The notes: generated from the sequence alone by a model not told the origin. Shown: positions 1-8,914, counted from the first letter of the stretch. The stretch: 64,000 nucleotides of DNA from Kribbibacterium absianum (GCF_030067705.1 NZ_JASJEX010000003.1:124001-188000); one strand, 5' to 3'. Numbers and translations: made by a program.

Positions 1-2796
1 GACGTCCTCGGTCTCGGGTTGCTCGTCCAGAAGGGCCAGCACGCGCCCTCCCGCGGCGATGGTGCGTTGCAGCGAGGTTCCGAGACGGCACACGGCGAGC
101 ACCGGCCCAAAGCTCGAGAGGTACGCGAAGGCGGCCACGAAGGCCGGCGCCAGGCTCAGCGTGCCCGTCTGCACCTCATGCCAGGCAAGGCCGAGCATCG
201 CGAGGGACACCACCCAGGTCACGGTGTCGGCGACCGACTCGTTGAGGGCGTTCCTCTGCTGCAGCGCGCGCTCGGGCACGGCTGCGGCGCGCGTGCGGTC
301 GGCCAGCTCGCGGGCGCGGTCGTCGGCCACCCCGTACTGGAGGGTTTCGGCGAGGCCGCGCAGGCCGTCGAGCACGTAGGCGCTGATGGCTCCGGCCTGC
401 CGGCGCGCCTCGTGGCCCGCGTCGCCGCAGAGGCGGTTGCCGACCCACGGGAGCACGACGCCGAGCACGACATAGCCCACAAACGCGACGGGAAGCAGGC
501 TCGGCGCGAGCACTCCGACAAAGGCGAGCATCACGACGCAGCTCACGACGGCGATGGCCACGGGCGACAGCGTGTGGGCGTAGAAGACCTCGAGCAGCTC
601 GATGTCCGTGGTGGCAAGGCTCACGAGGTCGCCGGCGCGGCGCCCTTCGAGACGGGCCGGCGCCAGGCGCCGCAGCGCTGAGAAGACCACGTCGCGCACC
701 CGCGCCAACAGCTTGAAGGCGATGTAGTGGTTGAGCAGCTGCTCGGCGTAGTGCAGGGGGCCGCGGAGCAGGCCGCAGAGGCCGACGAGGACGAGCGCCG
801 TGACCATCGGGACGCCGGTGCTCTGGCCTGCGGCATCCATGAGGCCGAACGCGCCGAAGGCCATAAGGAGCGTGGCGGCCAGCGAGCCGAGCGAGCCCAT
901 GATGACGGCCAGTGCCAGCCAGCCGGCCATCGGCCTCACGAGGCCGGAGAGGCGCCACAGGGTGCGAAGGACGCCGGGGCGCCCGGCCAGGGCGGGCCTG
1001 TCGGGGGCGGCCGCCGTCGGAGCAGGGGCGGCTACGGGCTGCTCCGGCTGCCGGGTCGCGACGGGCTCGCCGCTCGGCGCGGCCCACGCGCCCAAGCGCT
1101 CCTGAGTGTCCCAAAGCCGCGCGTAGGCTCCGTCTGCGGCGAGCAGCTCCTCGTGGGTGCCCTGCTCGGCGAGCCGGCCATGCTCGAGGAGGACGATCCG
1201 GTGGGCGCCGGTCACCGACGCGAGGCGGTGGGCCACGACGATCACGGTCTTGCCGGCGCTCGCCAGCGACGCGACCAGGTCGTCGATGGCCGCCTCGGAC
1301 TCCGCGTCCACGTTGCTCGTGGCCTCGTCGAAGAGGTAGACCGGCGCGTCCGCCACGAGGGCGCGGGCAACGGCGAGGCGTTGGCGCTGGCCGCCGGACA
1401 GGTTGGACGCGTTCTCCTCCACGGCCATGTCAAGACCGCCGGAGGCGCGCACGAAGTCGGCGACCCGCGCGGCCTCGAGGGCCTTCCAGAGCTGCTCGTC
1501 GGTGGCGGTCGCGTCCGCTGCCAGCAGGTTCTCGCGCACGGTGCCGCAGAAGAGGTGCGCGTCCGTGCCCACGAGCACCACCTGGCCCATGAGGGAGGCG
1601 GGGTCGGCGTCACGGAGCTCCACATTGCCGATGCGGACGTCGCCCTCATAGGCGCGCTTGCGGCCGGCGATGATGCTCGCCAGCGTGGACTTGCCGGACC
1701 CGCTCTCGCCGACGAGCGCGGTGAGCGTCCCGGGCTCGATGGCGAGGGTCACGCCCGCCAGCACGGTGCGCTCGCCGTAGCGGTAGCCGACGTCCCGCAG
1801 CGCGATGGCGGAGCCGCCGGAGACCTGCTGAGTGCCCGGCTCGGGGCTCTCGGCGTCGAGCAGCGCCCAGAGGGAGCGCGCGGCGGACATGCCGTTCATG
1901 GCCGTGTGGAAGAGCGAGCCGAGCCGACGCATCGGCAGGAAGAACTCCTGCGAAAGGAAGACGACCATGAAGGCGGCCGCGAGCGTCACGACGCCGGTCG
2001 ACAGCTGCCACACGGCGACGACGATGCCGAGCGCCGCGCCGCCGAACGCCACGAGGTCCATCACGGCGATCGAGCGCAGCTGCAGCATCAGCATGCGCAT
2101 CGTGGCCTTGCGGAAGCCCTCGGCCTCCTCGTTCATGGACCGGTGCCAGCGCTCGTCGGCGCCGAAGACCTTGAGGGTGGTGAGGCCCTGCACCGCTTCG
2201 AGGAAGCTGCCGCCGAGGTCCACGTAGGAGTCCCAGTAGGCGGCGCCTACCTCCTTGGCGCGGCGCATCACCGCCATGATCGACATGGGGATCAGCGGCA
2301 CGCACACGAGGAGCAGCGTGGCGGGCAGCCCCGCGACGCCCACGAGCGCGACGAACAGCGTCACCGGGGCGAGCACCGCATAGAAGAGCTGTGGCAGGTA
2401 GCCGCCGAAATAGACCTCCAGCTGCTCGGCCCCCTCGACGGCCGTCTGCACGGCCTCGGAGGTGGAGACCGTCTCAGCGTAGGCGGGGCCCAGCTCGGTG
2501 AGCCGGGCGTTCACGCGGGCGCGCACCGTCGCCTTGGCACGGAGCGCCAGACGGTCGCCGGCCTCCTGGCCGAGGTACAGCGCGACGGCGCGCAGCACAA
2601 CGAGGGTGCCGAGCAGCGCGATGGCCGGCAACGGCGCCAAGACCGGCGCACCGGCACCCGCGAGGGTGGCCACGAAGCCCGAGAGGGTCCAGAAGATGCC
2701 GATAGTGGCGACGAGGGCGACCCACTTGCCGGCAACGGACGCGAGCACGAGCCCGAGGCACCCGGGCACGAGCGAGACCAACCGTTTATCGAACAT
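1..2796 (-). CDS. Fused double ABC exporter (TMD-NBD-TMD-...), C-terminus cut by window edge
   Basis: The frame is open from an ATG at 2796, preceded by GGAGG, to the window edge (at least 932 residues). Residues about 1-330 form a first exporter membrane domain. A nucleotide-binding domain follows, with Walker A GESGSGKST near residue 364, LSGGQ at 466-470 and a LFDEATS Walker B. A Pro/Ala linker then leads into a second membrane domain (about residues 620-900), and the visible end LLDEQPETEDV is the usual run-in to a second NBD. The protein is therefore two half-exporters in one chain. Such fusions are known among CydDC-like thiol exporters and multidrug/lipid exporters. The substrate cannot be told from sequence. 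Confidence 0.9.
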   Translation of the reverse strand, partial: MFDKRLVSLVPGCLGLVLASVAGKWVALVATIGIFWTLSGFVATLAGAGAPVLAPLPAIALLGTLVVLRAVALYLGQEAGDRLALRAKATVRARVNARLTELGPAYAETVSTSEAVQTAVEGAEQLEVYFGGYLPQLFYAVLAPVTLFVALVGVAGLPATLLLVCVPLIPMSIMAVMRRAKEVGAAYWDSYVDLGGSFLEAVQGLTTLKVFGADERWHRSMNEEAEGFRKATMRMLMLQLRSIAVMDLVAFGGAALGIVVAVWQLSTGVVTLAAAFMVVFLSQEFFLPMRRLGSLFHTAMNGMSAARSLWALLDAESPEPGTQQVSGGSAIALRDVGYRYGERTVLAGVTLAIEPGTLTALVGESGSGKSTLASIIAGRKRAYEGDVRIGNVELRDADPASLMGQVVLVGTDAHLFCGTVRENLLAADATATDEQLWKALEAARVADFVRASGGLDMAVEENASNLSGGQRQRLAVARALVADAPVYLFDEATSNVDAESEAAIDDLVASLASAGKTVIVVAHRLASVTGAHRIVLLEHGRLAEQGTHEELLAADGAYARLWDTQERLGAWAAPSGEPVATRQPEQPVAAPAPTAAAPDRPALAGRPGVLRTLWRLSGLVRPMAGWLALAVIMGSLGSLAATLLMAFGAFGLMDAAGQSTGVPMVTALVLVGLCGLLRGPLHYAEQLLNHYIAFKLLARVRDVVFSALRRLAPARLEGRRAGDLVSLATTDIELLEVFYAHTLSPVAIAVVSCVVMLAFVGVLAPSLLPVAFVGYVVLGVVLPWVGNRLCGDAGHEARRQAGAISAYVLDGLRGLAETLQYGVADDRARELADRTRAAAVPERALQQRNALNESVADTVTWVVSLAMLGLAWHEVQTGTLSLAPAFVAAFAYLSSFGPVLAVCRLGTSLQRTIAAGGRVLALLDEQPETEDV

Positions 2797-2975
2797 GAAA
2801 CCTCCTGCGAGGTCGGGAACACACAGGCTTTCGAACGATACCGGAAGGAAAGGCCGAAGAGTAATCCTTCGCTTACTTCTCAAAAGTTACATCAGGTGAA
2901 CTGAAGGGACGCGGGCGGACGTCCCAGTTGCTGCGCTACAGTGGAGTCCGTTAATTGACCGCTCGAAAGGACTCC

Positions 2976-3674
2976 ATGGCCGAGAAGTCCCGCACCCTCG
3001 CCCTCCGCGTCTTGACGATGGTCGCCGGGGTCGCGCTCGTCGCCTGTGCCATCGCGCTGTGTCGTCACGCGGGCATCGGCACGACGGCCATCAACGGGCC
3101 GGCTGCCGTGACGGCCGAGGCCGCACGTCGCGCGGGCGTCGGTTGGCTGACCCTGGGCGTCACGACGTTTTTCCTCAACCTTGCGCTGTTCCTTGGCCAG
3201 GTTCTGTTGCTGCGACGGGATTTCCAGCCGCTCCAGACGCTGCAGCTGGCCGTGCTGCTCGTGCTCAGCACCTGCGTCGACCTGTGGGCGTCCCTCTTCG
3301 ACTCCATCGTCTTCGACAGCTATCCGCCGAGACTGGCGGCCTGCTTTCTCGGCGCCGTCGTGATGGGGCTCGGCGTGCACCTCGAGTTGCGGGCGGGGCT
3401 GCTCATGACGCCCGGCGACGCATTCGTGCGGGCGCTGGCGCAGGTCACGGGGCACCCATACTCGCGGGACAAGGTGATTGTGGACATCTCGCTGGCGTGT
3501 CTCGGGACGGTGCTCTCTTTCTCGCTGCTCGGCGGCCTGTATCACGTGCGAGAGGGCACGCTGGTCTCGGCGCTGCTCGTGGGGCCCTCGATCGCGGTGT
3601 GGGGCACGGTGCTCGACGGCTCGATGGACTGGATTCTGGGGCGGCGGGACACGTCGGACGAGCCGGCACGATAG
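2976..3674 (+). CDS. YczE/YitT-like integral membrane protein
   Basis: A 232-residue protein with about five or six hydrophobic segments. The motif MTPGDAFVRALAQVTG and the charged ends resemble the YczE/YyaS group of YitT-like membrane proteins, which have no firmly assigned transport function. The ATG at 2976 is chosen because AAAGG lies 5 bases upstream; an in-frame TTG at 2955 is less likely. It is transcribed away from the ABC exporter, so the two share the 2797-2975 intergenic space. A cluster of short repeats follows it. Confidence 0.75.
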   Translation: MAEKSRTLALRVLTMVAGVALVACAIALCRHAGIGTTAINGPAAVTAEAARRAGVGWLTLGVTTFFLNLALFLGQVLLLRRDFQPLQTLQLAVLLVLSTCVDLWASLFDSIVFDSYPPRLAACFLGAVVMGLGVHLELRAGLLMTPGDAFVRALAQVTGHPYSRDKVIVDISLACLGTVLSFSLLGGLYHVREGTLVSALLVGPSIAVWGTVLDGSMDWILGRRDTSDEPAR

Positions 3675-3681
3675 GGGAGAA

Positions 3682-3736
3682 GGTTCGAACCTCCCCAGGT
3701 GCGAACCTCCCCAGGTGCCACGCATCTCGGGAGGTT
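3682..3736. repeat. Small palindromic repeat built on AACCTCCC
   Basis: GGTTCG (3682) is matched by CGAACC (3702-3707). The segment CGAACCTCCCCAGGTG occurs twice in direct repeat, and the second AACCTCCC pairs with GGGAGGTT at 3729-3736. It lies between two genes transcribed in the same direction and is immediately followed by two 29-bp units of the TGGAC family. No coding role is visible. Confidence 0.6.
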
Positions 3737-3759
3737 TGGGCGCTCGGGGTGGGTGCGCG

Positions 3760-3810
3760 TGGACAAACGGCTCTCTCCGAAGCGTCCAGGCGTGGACAAA
3801 TGGCTCTCTC
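3760..3810. repeat. TGGAC-N19-GTCCA repeat cluster (one full, one truncated unit)
   Basis: A full 29-bp unit at 3760-3788 begins TGGAC and ends GTCCA. A 4-bp spacer follows, then a second unit at 3793 that loses its 3' arm after GGCTCTCTC. Both are in the forward orientation (interior ...GGCTCTCTCCGAAGC). The same element recurs at five other places in the window. Confidence 0.85.
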
Positions 3811-3934
3811 GGCGGCACGGGGCGCGTCTCGTCTGACCCCCTCAGCATGAAGCGGTTCTTGTGAGCGGCCGTGCCACTCCGGGCACCGCTGGTACCATGA
3901 GCTTCCTGAATCGAGTTTGATGAAAGGACCGCCC

Positions 3935-4522
3935 ATGAACCGTGCGCTTGTCGGCGTCGGCCTCTGCTCGTTTGCGCTGGTGCTTGGACTCACCGGCTGC
4001 GGCCCCGCTCCCGCCACGCCCGCGAACACCGAGAAGGCCGAGGCCGCAGGTGACGCGGGAGCCTCGAGCGCCTCCGCTGACGCGAGCGCCAAGACCGTCG
4101 CCGAGAAGGGCGACAAGGTCGAGGTCAACTACCGCGGCACGCTCGAGGACGGCACGCAGTTCGACAGCTCTTACGACCGCGGCGAGACCCTCACGTTCAC
4201 GGTGGGCTCCGGCCAGATGATCAGCGGCTTCGACGCCGCGGTCGAGGGCATGAAGGTGGGCGAGACCAAGACCGTCACCCTGTCGCCGGAGGAGGCCTAC
4301 GGGGAGCGGTCCGACTCGCTGGTTTACACGTTCGACCGCACTGACGTGCCGGACCCCGTCAACGTCAAGGTGGGCGACACGCTCGGGCTGCAGACGTCGG
4401 GCGGGGCGACCACCACGGGGACGGTGACCGAGGTCACTGCTACGACCGTGACGGTGGACGCGAACCCGCGGCTCGCCGGCCAGACCCTCATCTTCGAGAT
4501 CGAGCTGGTGGCCATTGACTGA
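3935..4522 (+). CDS. SlyD-like FKBP peptidyl-prolyl isomerase, lipoprotein
   Basis: A 195-residue protein with a signal peptide ending in the lipobox LTGC, so it is probably anchored on the outer face of the membrane. After an Ala/Glu-rich linker (to about residue 55), an FKBP fold begins at VEVNYRGTLEDGTQFDSS, with GSGQMISGFDAAVEGM and PEEAYGER. The central part DTLGLQTSGGATTTGTVTEV resembles the insert-in-flap chaperone domain of SlyD rather than a plain FKBP. The ATG at 3935 has GAAAGGA 6 bases upstream. It is likely an extracytoplasmic folding factor. SlyD proteins are usually cytosolic, so the lipid anchor is unusual. The sfsA frame starts at or just after its stop. Confidence 0.85.
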   Translation: MNRALVGVGLCSFALVLGLTGCGPAPATPANTEKAEAAGDAGASSASADASAKTVAEKGDKVEVNYRGTLEDGTQFDSSYDRGETLTFTVGSGQMISGFDAAVEGMKVGETKTVTLSPEEAYGERSDSLVYTFDRTDVPDPVNVKVGDTLGLQTSGGATTTGTVTEVTATTVTVDANPRLAGQTLIFEIELVAID

Positions 4523-4592
4523 GACGATCCAAAGAGACGAGATTGTCTCACCTCGCGCGGATGAGACGATCTCGTCTCTTTGCACTGTCTCA
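4520..4592. repeat. TGAGAC-N19-GTCTCA repeat pair, inverted
   Basis: Two 31-bp units lie at 4520-4550 and 4562-4592. Each has 6-bp arms TGAGAC/GTCTCA around exactly 19 bp, and they are in opposite orientations with an 11-bp spacer. The shared interior is CAAAGAGACGAGAT. The pair starts on the stop codon of the FKBP gene and runs up to the start region of sfsA. A further copy lies at 38095-38125 and a degenerate half-copy at about 6765-6785. Confidence 0.85.
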
Positions 4593-4598
4593 CCCTAC

Positions 4599-5324
4599 GT
4601 GTTCGAGGAGCCGTTGCGGGAGGGCGTCATCCTGGGGCGCCCCAACCGCTTCATCATGGAGGTGGAGCTGGACGGCGAGCGGGCGCGCTGCCATTGCCCG
4701 GTGGTGTCGCGCATCGGCGGCATCGACACGACGGGGCGTCCCTGCCTCGTGAGCCGCTCGGACAACCCGCGGCGCAAGTTCAGCCGCACGGTCGAGGCCT
4801 TCTCGTGGCAGGAGCCCGGCGACGCCGAGAAGCGGTGGGTCGGCATCAACCAGACCGCCTCGAACCGCTACGTGGCCCACTTCCTCGAGCAGGGGGCGCT
4901 GGCCGGCCTCGCGCCGGGTCCGGGCGAGCTGCGCCGCGAGGTGCGGTTCGGCGAGTCGCGCCTGGACTTCGCCATCGCCGACGAGTGCTTCATCGAGGTC
5001 AAGACCCCGCTCGCTCAGCTTGAGTGCGACATCCCGCCCTTCGTTCCCCGGCTCGACGTGGCGCCGTTCTCGTCCACGGGCCGAGCGCTGCGGCACCTGC
5101 GCGAGCTCGCGGACTCGCTCGCCGGCCATCAGCGCGCGGTGGTCCTCTACTGCCTGTACTACGAGAACCACGGGTTCCGCTTTTTGCGCGGCACCACGTT
5201 CGACGAGGTGGAGCGGGCGGTCACGGCGGTGCAGGAGGCCGGCGTGGAGCTGTGGCAGTGCACCTTTGGGCAGGACGCCCACGAGGTGCGGTTGGTGGAC
5301 TGCCGACCGCTTGAGGACTGGTAG
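4599..5324 (+). CDS. sfsA: SfsA-family protein (sugar fermentation stimulation protein)
   Basis: SfsA signatures are clear: PNRFIMEVELDG near the start, HCPVVSRIGG, a central FGESRLDFAIAD, FIEVKTPLAQL and HLRELADSLAGHQRAVVLY. The family has an OB-like N-terminal part and a PD-(D/E)XK-nuclease-like C-terminal part; its cellular role is poorly defined. The start is uncertain. The frame is open back to a TTG at 4515, but that stretch is the inverted repeat pair. The GTG at 4599 (VFEEPLREG) gives a normal family length (241 residues) yet has no clear ribosome-binding site. The repeat may have replaced the original initiation region. Confidence 0.8.
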   Translation: MFEEPLREGVILGRPNRFIMEVELDGERARCHCPVVSRIGGIDTTGRPCLVSRSDNPRRKFSRTVEAFSWQEPGDAEKRWVGINQTASNRYVAHFLEQGALAGLAPGPGELRREVRFGESRLDFAIADECFIEVKTPLAQLECDIPPFVPRLDVAPFSSTGRALRHLRELADSLAGHQRAVVLYCLYYENHGFRFLRGTTFDEVERAVTAVQEAGVELWQCTFGQDAHEVRLVDCRPLEDW

Positions 5325-5529
5325 GGCGCTGTCCATCGGCCCAGGTGCCGAGGTTGGCGCATAAACCACGGTATCAGTTGCCTATCGTTTCTGCCATCTG
5401 CGGTTTAGTGATGCCTGTTCACCAGATTCATTGCGTTTCCAATTGACCAGACCGGGGCGCCCCTCCATGATGGTTTCAGGCGGTCGAGACACCTTGCTCG
5501 GTCAGCCGCTCTCAGGGACGGAGGGCGCC

Positions 5530-6717
5530 ATGGCCCAGGCGTCTGCGAAGGCCGCGCCGGCGGTCGACAGGGAACAACCGGCGAACGCGTTGCTCTCCCA
5601 GGTCACGCACGGTGTGCGCACGCCGGTCAACGTCATCCTCGGCACCTGCTCGCTGCTCGAGCATGACGCGGAGGACCCGACGGCCGTCCGCGAGCATGCC
5701 GCTGCCATCGTGAAGGAGGGCGTCGCGCTCCTGCACCAGCTCAACTGCATGGTGGACATGGCGCGTCTCCGGGCGGGGGAGGTCTCGGTCACGCCCGTGC
5801 CCTTTGAGCCCGGCCAGCTTGTGGCGGCCCTGATCGGCGACGCCCAGAGTGAGGCCGAAGCCTGTGGCGTTGACTTCGTGGCCGATGTGGCCTGCGACGA
5901 AGGGGTGGAGCTGCTCGGAGACGTGAGCCGCCTGGCCGCCATTGGGCGCGCGCTCCTCGCCAATGCGTTCTCGTTCACCCCGCCCGGCAACACGGTGATC
6001 CTGGCCGTGGAGACCGTGGCGCGCGGCCGTGACGGCGCCGTGTGGCTGCGCCTGTCGGTGGGCGACAGCGGCCAGGGCATGGACCGTGGGTTTGCGACGA
6101 GCGCGTTCGAGCCGTTCTCCCGCGAGGTGGAGACCCGCGTGAACCAGGTGTCCGGGCTCGGGCTCGGCCTGTCGGTCGTGCGCGGCCTCGTGGAGCTGAT
6201 GAGCGGGACCATCACGGTGCAGAGCGAGCCGGGGGAGGGGAGCCTCTTCACGGTGGAGGTGCCGCTGGAGCCGGCCCCGGTTCGGCCCGCCGATGCGGCA
6301 GGGCCGGTGGGCCTCGCGGGGCTGCACCTGCTGGCCGCCGAGGACAACCCCTTCTCGGCGGCGGTCCTCGAGCAGCTGCTCGAGTTGGAGGGCGCCACGA
6401 CGCTCGTGGTTCCCGATGGCAGGCAGGCGCTCGACGCGTTCGTTCACTCGGAGCCGGGGACCTTCGACGCCCTGCTGCTCGACCACAACATGCCGGTGAT
6501 GGACGGCCTCACAGCGTCGCGCGCCATTCGCCAGTGCGGGCATCCCGACGCGCTCTCGGTGCCCATCGTCGCGCTGACCTCGAACTCTTTCGCGGAGGAC
6601 GTGGCGGCATCGCTCGACGCGGGCATGGACGGCCATCTGGTGAAGCCGGTGCGGATGGAGTCCGTGGGGGAGGCCATCGCGCAGGCCCGGGTTCGGCGCA
6701 TGGGCTTCTGCGCGTGA
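5530..6717 (+). CDS. Soluble hybrid histidine kinase / response regulator without a sensor domain
   Basis: The ATG at 5530 has GGAGGG 5 bases upstream and gives 395 residues. The phosphoacceptor region VTHGVRTPVNVILG puts His27 almost at the N-terminus. A HATPase domain follows with a late GLGLGLSVV box. A receiver domain begins near residue 265 with the acidic pair in AEDN, phospho-acceptor Asp318 in LLDHNMPVMDG, and Lys372 in VKPV. No transmembrane, PAS or GAF segment is present, so the input must come from a partner protein. The F-box Phe usually seen before the His is not evident and the block is VTHGVRTP. No cognate regulator gene is adjacent. An earlier in-frame ATG at 5467 is possible but lacks a good ribosome-binding site. 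Confidence 0.85.
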   Translation: MAQASAKAAPAVDREQPANALLSQVTHGVRTPVNVILGTCSLLEHDAEDPTAVREHAAAIVKEGVALLHQLNCMVDMARLRAGEVSVTPVPFEPGQLVAALIGDAQSEAEACGVDFVADVACDEGVELLGDVSRLAAIGRALLANAFSFTPPGNTVILAVETVARGRDGAVWLRLSVGDSGQGMDRGFATSAFEPFSREVETRVNQVSGLGLGLSVVRGLVELMSGTITVQSEPGEGSLFTVEVPLEPAPVRPADAAGPVGLAGLHLLAAEDNPFSAAVLEQLLELEGATTLVVPDGRQALDAFVHSEPGTFDALLLDHNMPVMDGLTASRAIRQCGHPDALSVPIVALTSNSFAEDVAASLDAGMDGHLVKPVRMESVGEAIAQARVRRMGFCA

Positions 6718-7047
6718 CGGGCCGTGCCGTCGCTGGGGGCGGTCCTGTGGGCTCTGCCCGTGCGTGAGACGATCCTGTCTCTTTAGCTGCCGTCGCGAGG
6801 TCGACAAGGAGCGCGGCGGTCGCTCTTGCACACGCCCGTGGACGCTTCGGTCAAAGCGAAATGTCCACGGTTGGACGCTTCGGTCAAAGCGAATTGTCCA
6901 CGCTCCACCGGGCGACAGCGTGGACAAATGGCTCTCTCCGAAGCGTCCAGGGCCGGACAAATGGCTCTCTCCGAAGCGTCCACGGGAGCGCGAGCGAGTG
7001 GACTCAGCTTTCTTTGGGTCTCGGTGGCTCTTCCTTCACGAAGCGGC
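6718..7047. other. Gene-free stretch dominated by repeats
   Basis: No gene is supported here. It holds a degenerate TGAGAC-family half-unit at about 6765-6785 and a four-unit cluster of the TGGAC family at 6839-6982. Beyond 6983 lies the upstream region of the leucine operon. Confidence 0.7.
6839..6982. repeat. TGGAC-N19-GTCCA repeat cluster, four units (R R F F)
   Basis: Units at 6839-6867 and 6872-6900 are in the reverse orientation (TGGACGCTTCGGTCAAAGCG...). Units at 6921-6949 and 6954-6982 are forward (...GGCTCTCTCCGAAGCGTCCA). Spacers are 4 bp within an orientation and 20 bp at the switch; the 20-bp spacer itself starts CGCT and ends AGCG. The whole cluster could fold into one long hairpin of about 140 nt. 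Confidence 0.9.
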
Positions 7048-7053
7048 TATACT
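7048..7053 (+). promoter_or_regulatory. Probable -10 box of the leucine operon
   Basis: TATACT lies about 50 bases upstream of the leader-peptide start. A -35 match in the expected window (about 7025-7030) is weak. It is the only good -10 sequence between the repeat cluster and leuA. Confidence 0.4.
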
Positions 7054-7102
7054 CTCGTACCACTGGCCGCGAAACAACGACCACTGGGAGAAGGAGCGGC
7101 GC

Positions 7103-7192
7103 GTGAGCGAGCGCAGCCACATCGCAGGAACGAGCCCGGCCGTCGGCCGGTCCTTCCTTCTTGGCGCGCTTACCTGCTCGGGCGCGCGCTAG
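7103..7192 (+). CDS. Leucine-operon leader peptide (29 residues)
   Basis: A GTG start at 7103 lies 7 bases after GAAGGAG and opens a 29-codon frame ending at TAG 7190-7192. The last third contains Leu-Leu (CTT CTT, 7157-7162) and a further Leu (CTT, 7169-7171). CTT is a codon rarely used in the surrounding genes. A terminator-like hairpin follows 16 bases after the stop. This is the classic layout of ribosome-mediated leucine attenuation. The assignment is inferred from position, codon choice and structure; there is no protein homology. Confidence 0.65.
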   Translation: MSERSHIAGTSPAVGRSFLLGALTCSGAR

Positions 7193-7208
7193 GAACCATC
7201 TCCTCGCT

Positions 7209-7246
7209 AGCACGCCCGGACCCGATCGGCCGCGCGTGCTTTTTCT
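7209..7246 (+). terminator. Attenuator terminator upstream of leuA
   Basis: AGCACGC (7209-7215) pairs with GCGTGCT (7234-7240), followed by TTTTCTTT. Competing pairings exist upstream: GCGCGC at 7164-7169 with GCGCGC at 7182-7189, and GCTAG (7188-7192) with CTAGC (7207-7211). The second of these would disrupt the 5' arm of the terminator, as expected of an antiterminator. Confidence 0.65.
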
Positions 7247-7321
7247 TTCGGTCCTTCTCGACCGCGCGGCTTGAACGCAGCCCCAGCGCTAGCAGCCACG
7301 ACGAGTCCCGAAGGAGGACGC

Positions 7322-8854
7322 ATGACCCGCAAGATCGCCATCTTCGACACCACGCTGCGCGACGGTGAGCAGTCGCCCGGAGCCTCGATGAACACCGAGG
7401 AGAAGCTCGTGATCGCTCGCGAGCTCATTCGCATGAACGTCGACGTGATCGAGGCGGGCTTCCCGGTCTCGAGCCCCGGCGACTTCAAGTCCGTGCAGGA
7501 GATCGGTCGGCTGGCCGGCGACGCGTGCGTGGTGTGCGGCCTGACCCGCGCCGTCGACAAGGACATCCAGGTGGCCGCCGAGGCCCTGGCGACGGCCGAG
7601 CGCCCGCGCATCCACACCGGCCTTGGCGTCTCGCCGAGCCATCTGCGCGACAAGCTGCGCCTCACGGAGGAGCAGGCCATCGAGCGGGGCGTGCACGCCG
7701 TGCGCTTCGCCAAGTCCTTCGTGGACGACGTCGAGTTCTACGCCGAGGACGCCGGCCGCGCCGAGCTGCCGTTCTTGGCGCGGATCATCGAGGAGGTCAT
7801 CAAGGCCGGCGCGACGGTGGTCAACATCCCGGACACCACCGGCTACAACCTGCCCTGGGACTTCGGCCAGAGGATCCGCTACCTGATGGAGCACGTGAGC
7901 GGCATCGAGGACGTGACCGTCTCGGTCCACACCCACAACGACCTCGGCATGGCCACGGCCCTCGCGATGGAGGCGGTGCGCAACGGCGCGACCCAGGTGG
8001 AGTGCACCATCAACGGCCTCGGCGAGCGCGCCGGCAACACCGCCATGGAAGAGGTGGTGATGGCGATCCGCATGCACGGCGACGAGCTGGACGCGCACAC
8101 CGACATCGTGACCACCGAGCTGACGCGCGCGAGCCGCCTGGTCTCCTCGATCACCGGCATCAACGTGCAGCCCAACAAGTCCATCGTGGGCGCCAACGCG
8201 TTCGCGCACAGCTCGGGCATCCACCAGGACGGCGTGCTCAAGGCCCGCGACACCTACGAGATCATCGACCCGGCCGACGTGGGCGCGGGCGGCTCCCAGA
8301 TCATCCTGTCCGCCCGGTCCGGCCACGCGGCGCTGCGTCATCGCTACGAGGAGCTGGGCTACACGTTCACCGACGCCGAGTTCGAGCCGGTGTACGAGGC
8401 GTTCCTCGAGGTGGCGGACAAGAAGAAGGAGGTCTACGACGGCGATTTGGAATCCATCGTGAACGAGCGCCGGCGCGAGGCCACGGCCGTGTGGGCGCTC
8501 AACGCCGTGCAGATCAGCTGCGGCTTCCCGCTCAAGCCCACCGCCACGATCACGCTGCAGGACGCCGAGGGCACCGAGTACACCGAGGTGGCCTACGGCA
8601 CCGGCCCCATCGATGCCGTGTACAAGGCCGCGAACAAGATTATCGGCGTGGAGAACGACCTCTCCGAGTTCTCGGTGAAGTCCGTGACCCGCGGCATCGA
8701 CGCGCTCGGCGAGGTGACCGTGCGCGTGACCGCCGCCGACGGCGAGGTGTACATCGGCCGGGGCTCCGACGGCGACATCGTGGTGTCGAGCGCCCGCGCC
8801 TACATCAACGCGATGAACCGCCTCCTGACGGACCAGGCCGAGCGCGCCGCGTAG
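7322..8854 (+). CDS. leuA: 2-isopropylmalate synthase
   Basis: A 510-residue protein that condenses acetyl-CoA with 2-ketoisovalerate, the first committed step of leucine synthesis. The N-terminal barrel begins [17 protein letters not shown], and the metal-binding [10 protein letters not shown] and the NGLGERAGN block are intact. The C-terminal region (about 390-510) has the regulatory fold where leucine feedback acts. The ATG at 7322 follows GAAGGAGG. It heads the leuA-leuC-leuD-leuB operon and lies behind the leader peptide and attenuator. Confidence 0.97.
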   Translation: MTRKIAIFDTTLRDGEQSPGASMNTEEKLVIARELIRMNVDVIEAGFPVSSPGDFKSVQEIGRLAGDACVVCGLTRAVDKDIQVAAEALATAERPRIHTGLGVSPSHLRDKLRLTEEQAIERGVHAVRFAKSFVDDVEFYAEDAGRAELPFLARIIEEVIKAGATVVNIPDTTGYNLPWDFGQRIRYLMEHVSGIEDVTVSVHTHNDLGMATALAMEAVRNGATQVECTINGLGERAGNTAMEEVVMAIRMHGDELDAHTDIVTTELTRASRLVSSITGINVQPNKSIVGANAFAHSSGIHQDGVLKARDTYEIIDPADVGAGGSQIILSARSGHAALRHRYEELGYTFTDAEFEPVYEAFLEVADKKKEVYDGDLESIVNERRREATAVWALNAVQISCGFPLKPTATITLQDAEGTEYTEVAYGTGPIDAVYKAANKIIGVENDLSEFSVKSVTRGIDALGEVTVRVTAADGEVYIGRGSDGDIVVSSARAYINAMNRLLTDQAERAA

Positions 8855-8914
8855 CGCTGAGCCAGACCCCGACGGGTGCCGTCTCGTTTCTTGATCGATG
8901 AGCTAAGGAGACCC

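Noticed and set aside
6764-7192. A 142-codon frame that ends as the leu leader peptide
   Set aside because: The upstream part runs through the 29-bp repeats. Only the last 30 codons have a ribosome-binding site and the attenuation context.
6983-7321. T-box riboswitch upstream of leuA
   Set aside because: No T-box sequence or specifier stem was seen. The leader peptide and attenuator explain the region better.
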